This document shows, piece by piece, positions 1 to 6,427 of a DNA stretch of 8,030 nt. Each line of letters starts with the position of its first letter. Position 1 is the first letter of the stretch. This stretch comes from Planctomycetaceae bacterium (GTDB lineage Bacteria > Planctomycetota > Planctomycetia > Pirellulales > Pirellulaceae), in NCBI GenBank assembly GCA_007129635.1, contig SKVE01000480.1, positions 1-8,030 of the forward strand, in the 5' to 3' direction. A program made the translations under genes and the position numbers. Below the pieces are notes generated by a model. The model was not told the origin of the DNA. It searched no databases and saw nothing but the letters and a program-made list of their open reading frames with translations.

Positions 1-246
1 ACGACGGAACGTTTTGCTGACGAAGACGAACTGGGAAAGTTGTTCGATCCGCATCAATGGACCGAATACCACGTGATCGCGGTGGGTAACCGTATCACGA
101 TCAAGATCAACGGGCATTTGATGAGCGAGCTGGTGGACGACGCGCCCGAGGCTCGGCGCAGCGGCGTGCTGGCCTTTCAATTGCATCGCGGCACGCCGAT
201 GAAGATCCGGTTCGCCCATGTCGAACTAAAATGGAACAAGGGCTAG
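1..246 (+). CDS. DUF1080 (3-keto-disaccharide hydrolase-like) protein, C-terminal part
   Basis: Frame 1 is open from the window edge to TAG at 244-246, so only the last 81 residues are present and the start lies upstream. The fragment has the pattern of the end of a DUF1080 domain: a W-x-E-Y strand, then GNRITIKINGHL, then a closing strand pair RSGVLAFQLHRGTPMKIRF. DUF1080 is a concanavalin/LamG-like beta-sandwich, abundant in Planctomycetota and annotated as 3-keto-disaccharide or 3-keto-glycoside hydrolase. Such proteins are usually exported, but the signal peptide region is not in the window. The SDR gene starts 25 bp after the stop with its own ribosome binding site, so the two could be co-transcribed in sugar metabolism. 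Family assignment is from recalled motif resemblance. The substrate cannot be inferred. Confidence 0.85.
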   Translation, partial: TTERFADEDELGKLFDPHQWTEYHVIAVGNRITIKINGHLMSELVDDAPEARRSGVLAFQLHRGTPMKIRFAHVELKWNKG

Positions 247-271
247 ACGCGAAAGGGAAGGAGAGTTGCTG

Positions 272-1048
272 ATGATTGATCGTCCGGTTGCTTTGGTCAC
301 CGGTTCGTCTCGAGGGATCGGACGGGGGATCGCCCTGGGGCTGGCGGCTGCGGGCCACGCGGTCGTGGTGAACTATTTTCGCAGCCCCGACGCCGCAGAA
401 CAGGTGGTCGATCAGATCCAGGCCGATGGCGGCCAGGCGATCGCGCTGCCGGGCGATGTGGGCGATGCCAACGATCGAAGCTCGTTGATCGAAAGGACGT
501 GCGAGGCATTCGGGCGGCTGGACGTGCTGGTCAATAACGCAGGAATCACTTCGCAAGGCCGGAAAGATCTGCTGGAAGCCACCGAAGAGAGCTGGGATCT
601 GGTCTTTGCGACGAATCTGAAAGGGCCGTTTTTTCTGGCACAACAAGCAGCCAACCGCATGATCGCGTCGATCGATGCAGGCGACATTCCCGGCGGTCTG
701 ATCATCAATATTTCCTCGATTTCCGCTTACGCAGCTACCACCAATCGTGCCGATTATTGCATGGCCAAGGCTGCCATGCAGATGATGACGCAGTTGCTGG
801 CGGTGCGACTGGCCGAACAGGGGATCCGTGTCTACGAGATTTGTCCGGGAGTGATCGCCAGCGACATGACGGCCCCGGTGAAAGAAAAATACGACCGGTT
901 GATCGCCGAAGGATTGTCCCCCATCCGCCGCTGGGGAACCCCAGAGGATGTGGCTCGTGCCGTCGTGGCACTGACGACCGACGCGTTTCCCTTCACCACC
1001 GGAGATCGTATCAATGTGGATGGTGGATTCCACATCCGACGCCTGTAA
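272..1048 (+). CDS. SDR-family oxidoreductase, '3-ketoacyl-ACP reductase' type
   Basis: A 258-residue classical short-chain dehydrogenase/reductase, expected to be a cytosolic NAD(P)-dependent oxidoreductase. Visible motifs are the Rossmann dinucleotide loop TGSSRGIG (residues 10-17), NNAG (88-91), N115 in TNLKG, the catalytic serine S149, and the Y162-x3-K166 pair in YCMAK. The spacing S149 to Y162 (13 residues) matches FabG. The C-terminal PG motif, the stretch DMTAPVKEKYD, RRWGTPEDVARAV and the ending VDGGFHIRRL resemble the family annotated '3-ketoacyl-ACP reductase' (PRK12745-like), which is not the fatty-acid FabG and often sits near sugar catabolism genes. The start is ATG 272 because AAGGAG at 258-263 is 8 nt upstream. 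An in-frame TTG at 266 is too close to that site. The preceding DUF1080 gene suggests a carbohydrate substrate; this is inference. Confidence 0.93.
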   Translation: MIDRPVALVTGSSRGIGRGIALGLAAAGHAVVVNYFRSPDAAEQVVDQIQADGGQAIALPGDVGDANDRSSLIERTCEAFGRLDVLVNNAGITSQGRKDLLEATEESWDLVFATNLKGPFFLAQQAANRMIASIDAGDIPGGLIINISSISAYAATTNRADYCMAKAAMQMMTQLLAVRLAEQGIRVYEICPGVIASDMTAPVKEKYDRLIAEGLSPIRRWGTPEDVARAVVALTTDAFPFTTGDRINVDGGFHIRRL

Positions 1049-1080
1049 CCGAACGTAGCGACCACGCGAGGGAGAGTACC

Positions 1081-1350
1081 ATGCCACAAGCCGTCGTCGA
1101 TCCGGAAGAACTGCGCGAATTTGCCCGCAGCCTGAAAAAGTTCAACAACGATCTCCGCGATCGGTCTCGCTCGCTGGCCAACCAATTGGCCTCGATGGGC
1201 AGTTCGTGGCGCGATCAGGAGCATGTCAAATTCGTCCAGCAGTTTGACGAGGGCATGAGGATGATCGCTCGATTCCTGGAAAACAACGATCGCCACGTGC
1301 CGTACCTGTTGCGGAAAGCCGAAGCGATCGACGAGTACTTGCGTTCGTGA
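1081..1350 (+). CDS. WXG100-like small helical protein (WxD variant), first copy
   Basis: An 89-residue protein predicted as a helix-turn-helix hairpin: helix 1 about residues 8-37, a turn with W43, helix 2 about 45-87. The turn reads W43-x-D45-x-E47-x3-F51. This keeps the WXG100 spacing (W to F is +8) but has Asp where Gly is normal. WXG100/EsxA proteins are substrates or co-substrates of type VII secretion and bind FtsK-like ATPases of the EssC/EccC type, and such an ATPase gene lies 900 bp downstream. There is no signal peptide and no C-terminal YxxxD/E export motif (Y75 has K at +4). The start ATG 1081 has GAGGGAG at 1068-1074, 6 nt upstream. The preceding SDR stop is 32 bp away. It could be a structural or chaperone subunit instead of an exported protein. 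Confidence 0.84.
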   Translation: MPQAVVDPEELREFARSLKKFNNDLRDRSRSLANQLASMGSSWRDQEHVKFVQQFDEGMRMIARFLENNDRHVPYLLRKAEAIDEYLRS

Positions 1351-1362
1351 GCGCGGCGGCGA

Positions 1363-1397
1363 GTCGATCGCCTGCCAGGCGGTTGGCTGGCGTCGAC
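1363..1397 (+). promoter_or_regulatory. Imperfect 13-bp hairpin in the gap between the first WXG-like gene and the 189-aa gene
   Basis: The arms pair as GTCGA/TCGAC (1363-1367 with 1393-1397), CGCC/GGCG (1369-1372 with 1389-1392, T1368 bulged) and GCCA/TGGC (1374-1377 with 1384-1387, after a T-T mismatch), closing a 6-nt loop at 1378-1383. The nearest T-rich run (1412-1420) begins 14 nt after the stem, so it is not a standard intrinsic terminator. It could attenuate transcription, protect the upstream mRNA end, or be a processing site. Its position would let the first WXG gene be expressed at a different level from the genes that follow. Confidence 0.5.
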
Positions 1398-1420
1398 CTG
1401 TTGCGGAGACGTTTTATTTT

Positions 1421-1431
1421 GGGGGGGAAAG
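1421..1431 (+). promoter_or_regulatory. Unusual G7 ribosome binding tract before the 189-aa gene
   Basis: Seven G (1421-1427), then AAAG, sit directly before ATG 1432, right after a T-rich stretch (1412-1420). No AGGAG is present. Five G can pair with the CCUCC core of the anti-Shine-Dalgarno with one G-U wobble, so this tract is the only visible ribosome binding site. A homopolymer in this position could slip and change the spacing to the start codon. Confidence 0.45.
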
Positions 1432-2001
1432 ATGAGCGGATCAGCACATATCACGTCGACCGATGCGATCCGCGAATTCCGCGCCGCGTTACAGGAGTAC
1501 GACTTGGAAACTCGCGATGCGATCGCTCAACTGCTGCTGCAGTTGCGCCGCACCTTGGATTGGGTCGAGCACGATCGGGCTCGGTATTGGCCCGCCGAAG
1601 TGCGGGCGGCGTCGGACGCGGTGATCCAGGCTCAAGATGACCTGGCCCGTTGCGAATCGGCCATTCGCGCCGAGGACCGGCGATCCTGTTACGAACAGCG
1701 GATGGCACTGGAACACGCCAGGCAACGGCAGCGGTTGGCCGAGCAAAAGGTGCGAGTCGTGCGCCGATTACGCGTCTCGGTGCGGCAGGAGGCCGATGCG
1801 ATGCAAGGTCGCATGCTGCGTTTGACGGACTTTCTCGATACGGAATTCCCCCGAGCGTTGGCGGCGCTGGGACGCATGTCCGCAGCGCTGGACAAGTACA
1901 CCGAGCGGAACGCACCGCGGTCCGACAGCGGCCAGCGGGAGTCTGCAGACGATTCTCCACCGCAGGATGACACCAACACCGCACCGGAGCCACAGCCATG
2001 A
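1432..2001 (+). CDS. Helical/coiled-coil protein of the WXG-FtsK locus, function unknown
   Basis: A 189-residue soluble protein that I cannot tie to a named family. It has no signal peptide or membrane segment. It appears almost all alpha-helical: residues about 10-50, a W44...Y52-W53-P54 break, then long charged helices from about 55 to 130 rich in A, R, Q and E in coiled-coil fashion, with Cys at 74 and 86, and a last helix near 133-158. Residues 160-189 form a low-complexity acidic/Pro/Ser tail, probably disordered. It lies between two WXG100-like genes and its stop overlaps the next start by 4 bp (ATGA, 1998-2001), so co-translation and a role in the same complex are likely. It could be a chaperone, a structural subunit or a longer WXG-like substrate. 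The start ATG 1432 follows a purine tract of seven G and three A (1421-1430) that can serve as a weak ribosome binding site. Confidence 0.82.
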   Translation: MSGSAHITSTDAIREFRAALQEYDLETRDAIAQLLLQLRRTLDWVEHDRARYWPAEVRAASDAVIQAQDDLARCESAIRAEDRRSCYEQRMALEHARQRQRLAEQKVRVVRRLRVSVRQEADAMQGRMLRLTDFLDTEFPRALAALGRMSAALDKYTERNAPRSDSGQRESADDSPPQDDTNTAPEPQP

Positions 2002-2237
2002 AGTCTGGCGATCTGCTCAGCGGACTGGGACGACTGAAACGGTCCACCGCGCACCTGAAGGAAAAATGGCTCGAGACCAAAACGCACTGGAACGACCAGG
2101 CCAGCCGCGATTTCGAAAAGAACTTCCTGCAGGGACTGGCCCCCCAAATCACGCTGGCGGTGGCTGCGATCCACGAATATGTCGATCTGATCGAACAGGT
2201 CGAAAAGGAACTCGAAGATCCCGACCGTCAAGATTGA
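1998..2237 (+). CDS. WXG100-like small helical protein (WxD variant), second copy
   Basis: A 79-residue protein with two predicted helices (about 3-28 and 34-72) joined at W31-x-D33-x-A35-x3-F39. The W, the third-position Asp and the F at +8 align exactly with those in the 89-aa protein upstream, and the Ala at +4 matches classical WXG100. Outside this core the two differ clearly in sequence, so they may form a heterodimer as EsxA/EsxB do (inference). No signal peptide and no YxxxD/E tail is seen (Y61 has I at +4). It is short for the family, which is usually near 100 residues. Its ATG lies in the ATGA overlap with the preceding gene, pointing to translational coupling, and the ATPase gene begins 13 bp after its stop. 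Confidence 0.82.
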   Translation: MKSGDLLSGLGRLKRSTAHLKEKWLETKTHWNDQASRDFEKNFLQGLAPQITLAVAAIHEYVDLIEQVEKELEDPDRQD

Positions 2238-2250
2238 CCGGACCATCAAC

Positions 2251-5200
2251 ATGGAACATCACGTTGCCGAACGCATCCGAACCATGCTGGCCGAAGTCGC
2301 TCGGTTGGCCGACCAACGCGCCGACGGCGAGGGCCGGACGGGTCAGGAGTACGAGGCGCGAGACGCGCAGATCCTGACCGAATCGCGCCAGCAACGCGAC
2401 CGGATGACCACCCAATTCGATCGGGCGATGACGGCTTTGCGAGGCGAGTATCAAAAGCTGCGCGAGGAGATTGTCTTCGGCTACGAATCGAACAGCTATG
2501 CGGTCGTCCAGGAAGCCGAACGGCTAGAGAGCCAGGCGGCGGCCGAGCGGGATGCCGCACTCCAGCGAAGCAAGCGGACTTGGAACGCCACCCGACGCGC
2601 TGCCGAAGAGGCCTTCCAGCAGAGTAAGGATCGACCGCAACAGGATTTCGAGCGGTTGCGGCAGCGATGCGACGACCAGCGCGAGGAACTCGAACAGATC
2701 CGGGAACATGCCGATCGGGCACTTCGGAAACGAGGCTGCTGGCCGATGGAACTCCCTGCGGTCGCCGCCGAGGGCGAAGCCGATGCGGTGTTGCGAGCAC
2801 AGAAGTCGTTGACGACCGCTGGCGAAAAGCTGATCGAGCTGCAGCGCCAACCGGCGGCCGTGTTCCTCGAATCCGGCTGGCCCATCTTGATTTTTTTGCT
2901 CAGTGCGATGGCGTTGGCCGCACCGCTGATCTGGTGGCTGGACTGGCTGGTCGGCTCGATCACCGCTCTGGCGATCGGCATCGGATTGGGGCTGCTGGCG
3001 CGACAATGGGCTCGTCCTCGTGCCCGGCGACAGACCATGGCGATCGTCCCCGATCTGCAGCAGGCCATCGCCGATGGGCTGGCCGCCCTGGATCTGGCCG
3101 TGCAAAACGCGCAGGACAAGGCGCGTCACCAGTACCAGGAAATGGTCGAGCGGCGCGACCAAACCATCAGCGACGCGCACGCCCGCTGGGCACGCGAGCG
3201 CACGGACCTGGACCGACAGCATCAACAGCGGTTGGAGCAAGCCGCCGAACAATTCCAGTCGCGCCGCCTCCGGCTGAAGGAGACGTACCAAACCGATCTG
3301 GCCACGCTGGACCAGCAGTTCCCGCCTCGATTGCAAGAACTCGAACAGCAATTTGCTCGGGAGAGCCAGCAGTTGATCGACCAGCGACAGCAGCAACTGG
3401 AAGCCAGTCGACAGACCTTCCAGCAGCGTTGGCAGCAGGTGATCCAAGATTGGGGCCAGGGCATGGACCTTTTCCAATCGCAGGTCGACGATTTGAATGC
3501 GCAAAGCGAGCGGCTGTTTCCCGCCTGGGATGCCGTCGATTGGGCTCAATGGCAAGCCACGGACGAAGATCTGCCGATGCTGCGGTTCGGTTCGCTTCAT
3601 TTTTCGCTGGACATGCTGCCCAACGGCCGCTCGCAGCACGAGTTGCTGAAACGAGACCGGAACGAATTCGATCTGCCCGCCACGCTGGCCTATCCTGACT
3701 GGCCGTCGCTGCTGTACCTGGTCGACGGTCCCGGGCGTGATCTGGCCGTGCGATCCCTGCAGGACGTGATGCTGCGGCTGTTGACGTCCCTGCCGCCCGG
3801 TAAAGTTCGGTTTACCATCATCGACCCCACGGGCTTGGGCCAGAACTTTTCGGCCTTCATGCATCTGGCGGATTTCGACGAGCGGCTGGTCGCCAATCGA
3901 ATCTGGACCGAAGCGGTGCATATCAACAAGCGTCTGGCCGATCTGACCGAGCACATGGAGAACGTGATTCAGAAGTATCTGCGGAACGAATTCGAATCGA
4001 TCCAGCAATACAATCGTTACGCGGGCGAGGTATCCGAGCCGTTCCAGATCCTGGTGATCGCCAACTTCCCCGTGAATTTCAACGAAGAAGCCGCTCGAAG
4101 GCTGGTCAGCATCGCCAGCAGCGGCGCCCGCTGCGGGGTGTACACGTTGATCAGCGTCGATACCCGTCTCAAGCTGCCTCAGAATTTCGACCTGGCCGAT
4201 TTGCAGAAAGGCTCGGTGACGCTGGCCTGGGAGCCGGAAAACGACCGGATGCGCTGGCAGATCCCCGACCTGACCCAGTGGCCGCTGGCCTTGGACATGC
4301 CCCCCGACGACGAACGTTTTACCGCTATCGTGCGTGCGATCGGGGAACGAGCCAAGGACGCCAACCGCGTGGAAGTGCCGTTCGAGACGGTCGCAGCGCC
4401 CGACGATCAGTGGTGGACCGGCGACAGCCGAGCCGGGATCGATGTGCCGTTGGGCCGCGCGGGCGCCACGAACCTGCAGTACCTGCGGCTGGGCAAAGGC
4501 ACCTCGCAGCATGTCCTGATCGCCGGGAAGACGGGGTCAGGCAAATCGACCTTGCTGCACGCGCTGATCACCAACCTGGCGACCTATGACAGCCCGAACG
4601 AAGTCCAGTTCTATCTGATCGATTTCAAAAAGGGTGTCGAATTCAAAGCCTACGCCTCGCTGGAACTGCCTCATGCCCGAGTGATCGCGATCGAGAGCGA
4701 GCGCGAGTTCGGGATGAGCGTGCTGGATCGGCTGGATGTCGAACTGAAACGGCGCGGCGACCTGTTCCGAAAGCAGGGCGTCCAGGATCTGCGCGGCTAT
4801 CGGGACGCCCAACCCGACACTCACCTGCCGCGACTGCTGCTGATCATCGACGAATTTCAAGAGTTCTTCGTCAAAGATGATCGGATCGCGCAACAAGCCT
4901 CGTTGTTGTTGGATCGGCTGGTTCGCCAAGGCCGCGCGTTCGGCATCCACGTCCTGTTGGGCTCGCAGACACTGGCCGGAGCGTACAGCCTGGCGCGCAG
5001 CACGTTGGGCCAGATGGCGGTGCGTATCGCCCTGCAATGCAGCGAAACGGACGCGCATCTGATCCTGAGCGACGACAACACGGCCGCTCGACTGCTGGGC
5101 CGACCGGGCGAAGCGATCTACAACGATGCCAACGGCATGTTCGAAGGCAACCACCCGTTCCAAGTCGTCTGGTTACCCGATCACCAGCGCGAGTCCTATC

Positions 5201-6183
5201 TGCAGAGGATCGCGGATCACGCCCGATCGCAAGGCCTGACGTTGCCGCCACAGATCGTCTTCGAAGGCAACGTGCCTGCCGATCCGTCGAAGAACGATGC
5301 GTTGCGGAAAGATCTTCAGACCGCACCTGCGGCGGTCGCCGCACGGGCGCCGCGTGCCTGGTTGGGCGAAGCGGTCGCCATCAAGGACCCGGCCGTCGCC
5401 GTCTTCCGCCGTCAAAGCGGCGCCAATCTGTTGATGGTCGGCCAGGACGAGATGCTGGCCCTGGGTGTGTTGGCCAATTCGCTGATCAGTCTGGCCGCCT
5501 CGGCCCGGCCCACAGACGGCTGGAAGGCCGGCTCCGGTGAGCCTGCGGAGGCAGACCAGGCGGTCGCGGCCACCGATGGGCCCTTTGTCGTTTTTGATGG
5601 GCAACGCGCCGAATCGCCGATGGCCGGGTTCTGGGACCGGTTGGGCCAACAACTGCCCATCCCGATCCGCACGGTCGATCCGCGCGGCACGGCCGAAGAG
5701 ATCGGGCGATGGGCTGCCGAGGTGCAACGCCGCATGGACCAGAATCTGGACGCCGCGCCGCCCGTGTTCTTGATCCTGTTCAATCTGTCCCGATTCCGCG
5801 ACCTGCGGAAGAACGAAGATTACAGCTTTTCGTTCGAGGAATCCTCGGGCCAGTCGCCCGATAAACAATTGGCCACGATCCTCCGCGAAGGCCCCCATTT
5901 CGGCATCCATACGCTCATCTGGTGCGACACCTACAACAATCTCAGCCGCTGGATCGATCGTACGTCGCTAACCGATCTCGCCTGGCGAATCCTGTTGCAG
6001 ATGAGCGCCACCGATTCGGCCAACCTGATGGACAGCCCCGAGGCCAGTCGGCTGGGAGTGCATCGTGCGATCCTGTACAATGAGGAGCAAGGCGAATTCG
6101 AAAAACTCCGTCCCTACGGCCCACCCCCGCCCGACTGGCTGGCCTGGGTCAAACAGCAACTGAGCGCTGCCAAGGAGGTGTGA
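2251..6183 (+). CDS. FtsK/SpoIIIE-type, EssC/EccC-like membrane ATPase with three tandem modules
   Basis: A 1310-residue protein, presumed motor of the type VII-like system. Order: charged coiled-coil region (about 1-195); two hydrophobic segments forming a membrane hairpin (about 211-230 and 232-250); second Gln/Arg/Glu-rich coiled coil (about 265-405); then three FtsK-like modules. Module 1 (about 480-680) lacks a P-loop (VDGPGRD at 491-497) and has IANFP (603-607) where Walker B is expected. Module 2 (about 730-985) is intact: Walker A GKTGSGKS at 759-766, Walker B LLLIIDEF with D867-E868. Module 3 (about 1020-1300) has GQDEMLAL at 1064-1071 for Walker A and LFNLSRF at 1176-1182 for Walker B. 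The strand after the P-loop, IDFKKG (790-795) in module 2, has a counterpart IDPTGLG (524-530) in module 1. EssC/EccC proteins also carry three modules, with FHA or other domains at the N-terminus; none of those is seen here. The start ATG 2251 has no clear Shine-Dalgarno and probably relies on coupling to the preceding gene. ATG 2284 is an alternative. It is not FtsK itself: there is no gamma domain and no four-helix membrane region. Confidence 0.94.
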   Translation: MEHHVAERIRTMLAEVARLADQRADGEGRTGQEYEARDAQILTESRQQRDRMTTQFDRAMTALRGEYQKLREEIVFGYESNSYAVVQEAERLESQAAAERDAALQRSKRTWNATRRAAEEAFQQSKDRPQQDFERLRQRCDDQREELEQIREHADRALRKRGCWPMELPAVAAEGEADAVLRAQKSLTTAGEKLIELQRQPAAVFLESGWPILIFLLSAMALAAPLIWWLDWLVGSITALAIGIGLGLLARQWARPRARRQTMAIVPDLQQAIADGLAALDLAVQNAQDKARHQYQEMVERRDQTISDAHARWARERTDLDRQHQQRLEQAAEQFQSRRLRLKETYQTDLATLDQQFPPRLQELEQQFARESQQLIDQRQQQLEASRQTFQQRWQQVIQDWGQGMDLFQSQVDDLNAQSERLFPAWDAVDWAQWQATDEDLPMLRFGSLHFSLDMLPNGRSQHELLKRDRNEFDLPATLAYPDWPSLLYLVDGPGRDLAVRSLQDVMLRLLTSLPPGKVRFTIIDPTGLGQNFSAFMHLADFDERLVANRIWTEAVHINKRLADLTEHMENVIQKYLRNEFESIQQYNRYAGEVSEPFQILVIANFPVNFNEEAARRLVSIASSGARCGVYTLISVDTRLKLPQNFDLADLQKGSVTLAWEPENDRMRWQIPDLTQWPLALDMPPDDERFTAIVRAIGERAKDANRVEVPFETVAAPDDQWWTGDSRAGIDVPLGRAGATNLQYLRLGKGTSQHVLIAGKTGSGKSTLLHALITNLATYDSPNEVQFYLIDFKKGVEFKAYASLELPHARVIAIESEREFGMSVLDRLDVELKRRGDLFRKQGVQDLRGYRDAQPDTHLPRLLLIIDEFQEFFVKDDRIAQQASLLLDRLVRQGRAFGIHVLLGSQTLAGAYSLARSTLGQMAVRIALQCSETDAHLILSDDNTAARLLGRPGEAIYNDANGMFEGNHPFQVVWLPDHQRESYLQRIADHARSQGLTLPPQIVFEGNVPADPSKNDALRKDLQTAPAAVAARAPRAWLGEAVAIKDPAVAVFRRQSGANLLMVGQDEMLALGVLANSLISLAASARPTDGWKAGSGEPAEADQAVAATDGPFVVFDGQRAESPMAGFWDRLGQQLPIPIRTVDPRGTAEEIGRWAAEVQRRMDQNLDAAPPVFLILFNLSRFRDLRKNEDYSFSFEESSGQSPDKQLATILREGPHFGIHTLIWCDTYNNLSRWIDRTSLTDLAWRILLQMSATDSANLMDSPEASRLGVHRAILYNEEQGEFEKLRPYGPPPPDWLAWVKQQLSAAKEV

Positions 6184-6275
6184 CCTTCGCAGGATACGTT
6201 CGAAACCCGCGAAATGTTGCCTGTTCGTCCATCAGGGCATTCAAGTCGACCACGGCCCACACGACGAGGAATTGG

Positions 6276-6304
6276 TTTACGCAAGCAACCGTTTTACTTA
6301 TACT
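6276..6304 (+). promoter_or_regulatory. Sigma70-like promoter candidate for the DUF1559 unit
   Basis: TTTACG (6276-6281) and TATACT (6299-6304) are separated by 17 bp, matching 4 of 6 and 5 of 6 consensus bases. They sit in the 244-bp gap after the ATPase gene, the longest gap between genes here and visibly more AT-rich than its surroundings. Transcription from it would leave a leader of about 115 nt before the ATG at 6428. This is a sequence match only. Confidence 0.45.
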
Positions 6305-6427
6305 GAACAGTGACGTTTTCCACAACCAAATGCTGCTTTCCTGTAGCTTTGCTCGATAGCGAATGAACCCACCTGGGACACGAATGTGTTGTGTTATTCC
6401 GTTCCGTTTGTATTAAAGGAGAGAGTG

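Noticed and set aside
757..1080. In-frame upstream extension of the first WXG-like gene
   Set aside because: The extension overlaps the SDR gene in another frame and reads as Arg/Asp/Gly shadow sequence; ATG 1081 has a good ribosome binding site and gives a normal WXG100-like length.
107..1087. A 326-codon minus-strand ORF opposite the SDR gene
   Set aside because: The plus-strand SDR carries all catalytic motifs; the antisense product is His/Arg/Gly-rich and motif-free.
2524..4512. A 662-codon minus-strand ORF
   Set aside because: It lies entirely inside the ATPase gene, whose domains and motifs are clear. Long antisense frames are expected in GC-rich coding DNA, and the translation has no recognisable motif.
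2251..6183. The ATPase as the cell-division DNA translocase FtsK
   Set aside because: It has three modules instead of one, no C-terminal gamma domain, and only one membrane hairpin in the middle of coiled coils. The WXG100-like neighbours fit an EssC/EccC-type role better.
6180..6359. A 59-codon ORF starting GTG 6180 that overlaps the ATPase stop as GTGA, with AAGGAGGTG at 6172-6180
   Set aside because: The Shine-Dalgarno match ends only 1-2 nt before the start, too close to work, and is explained by Lys-Glu-Val codons. The product is rich in Ser/Thr/Arg without any motif and the ORF runs through the candidate promoter.
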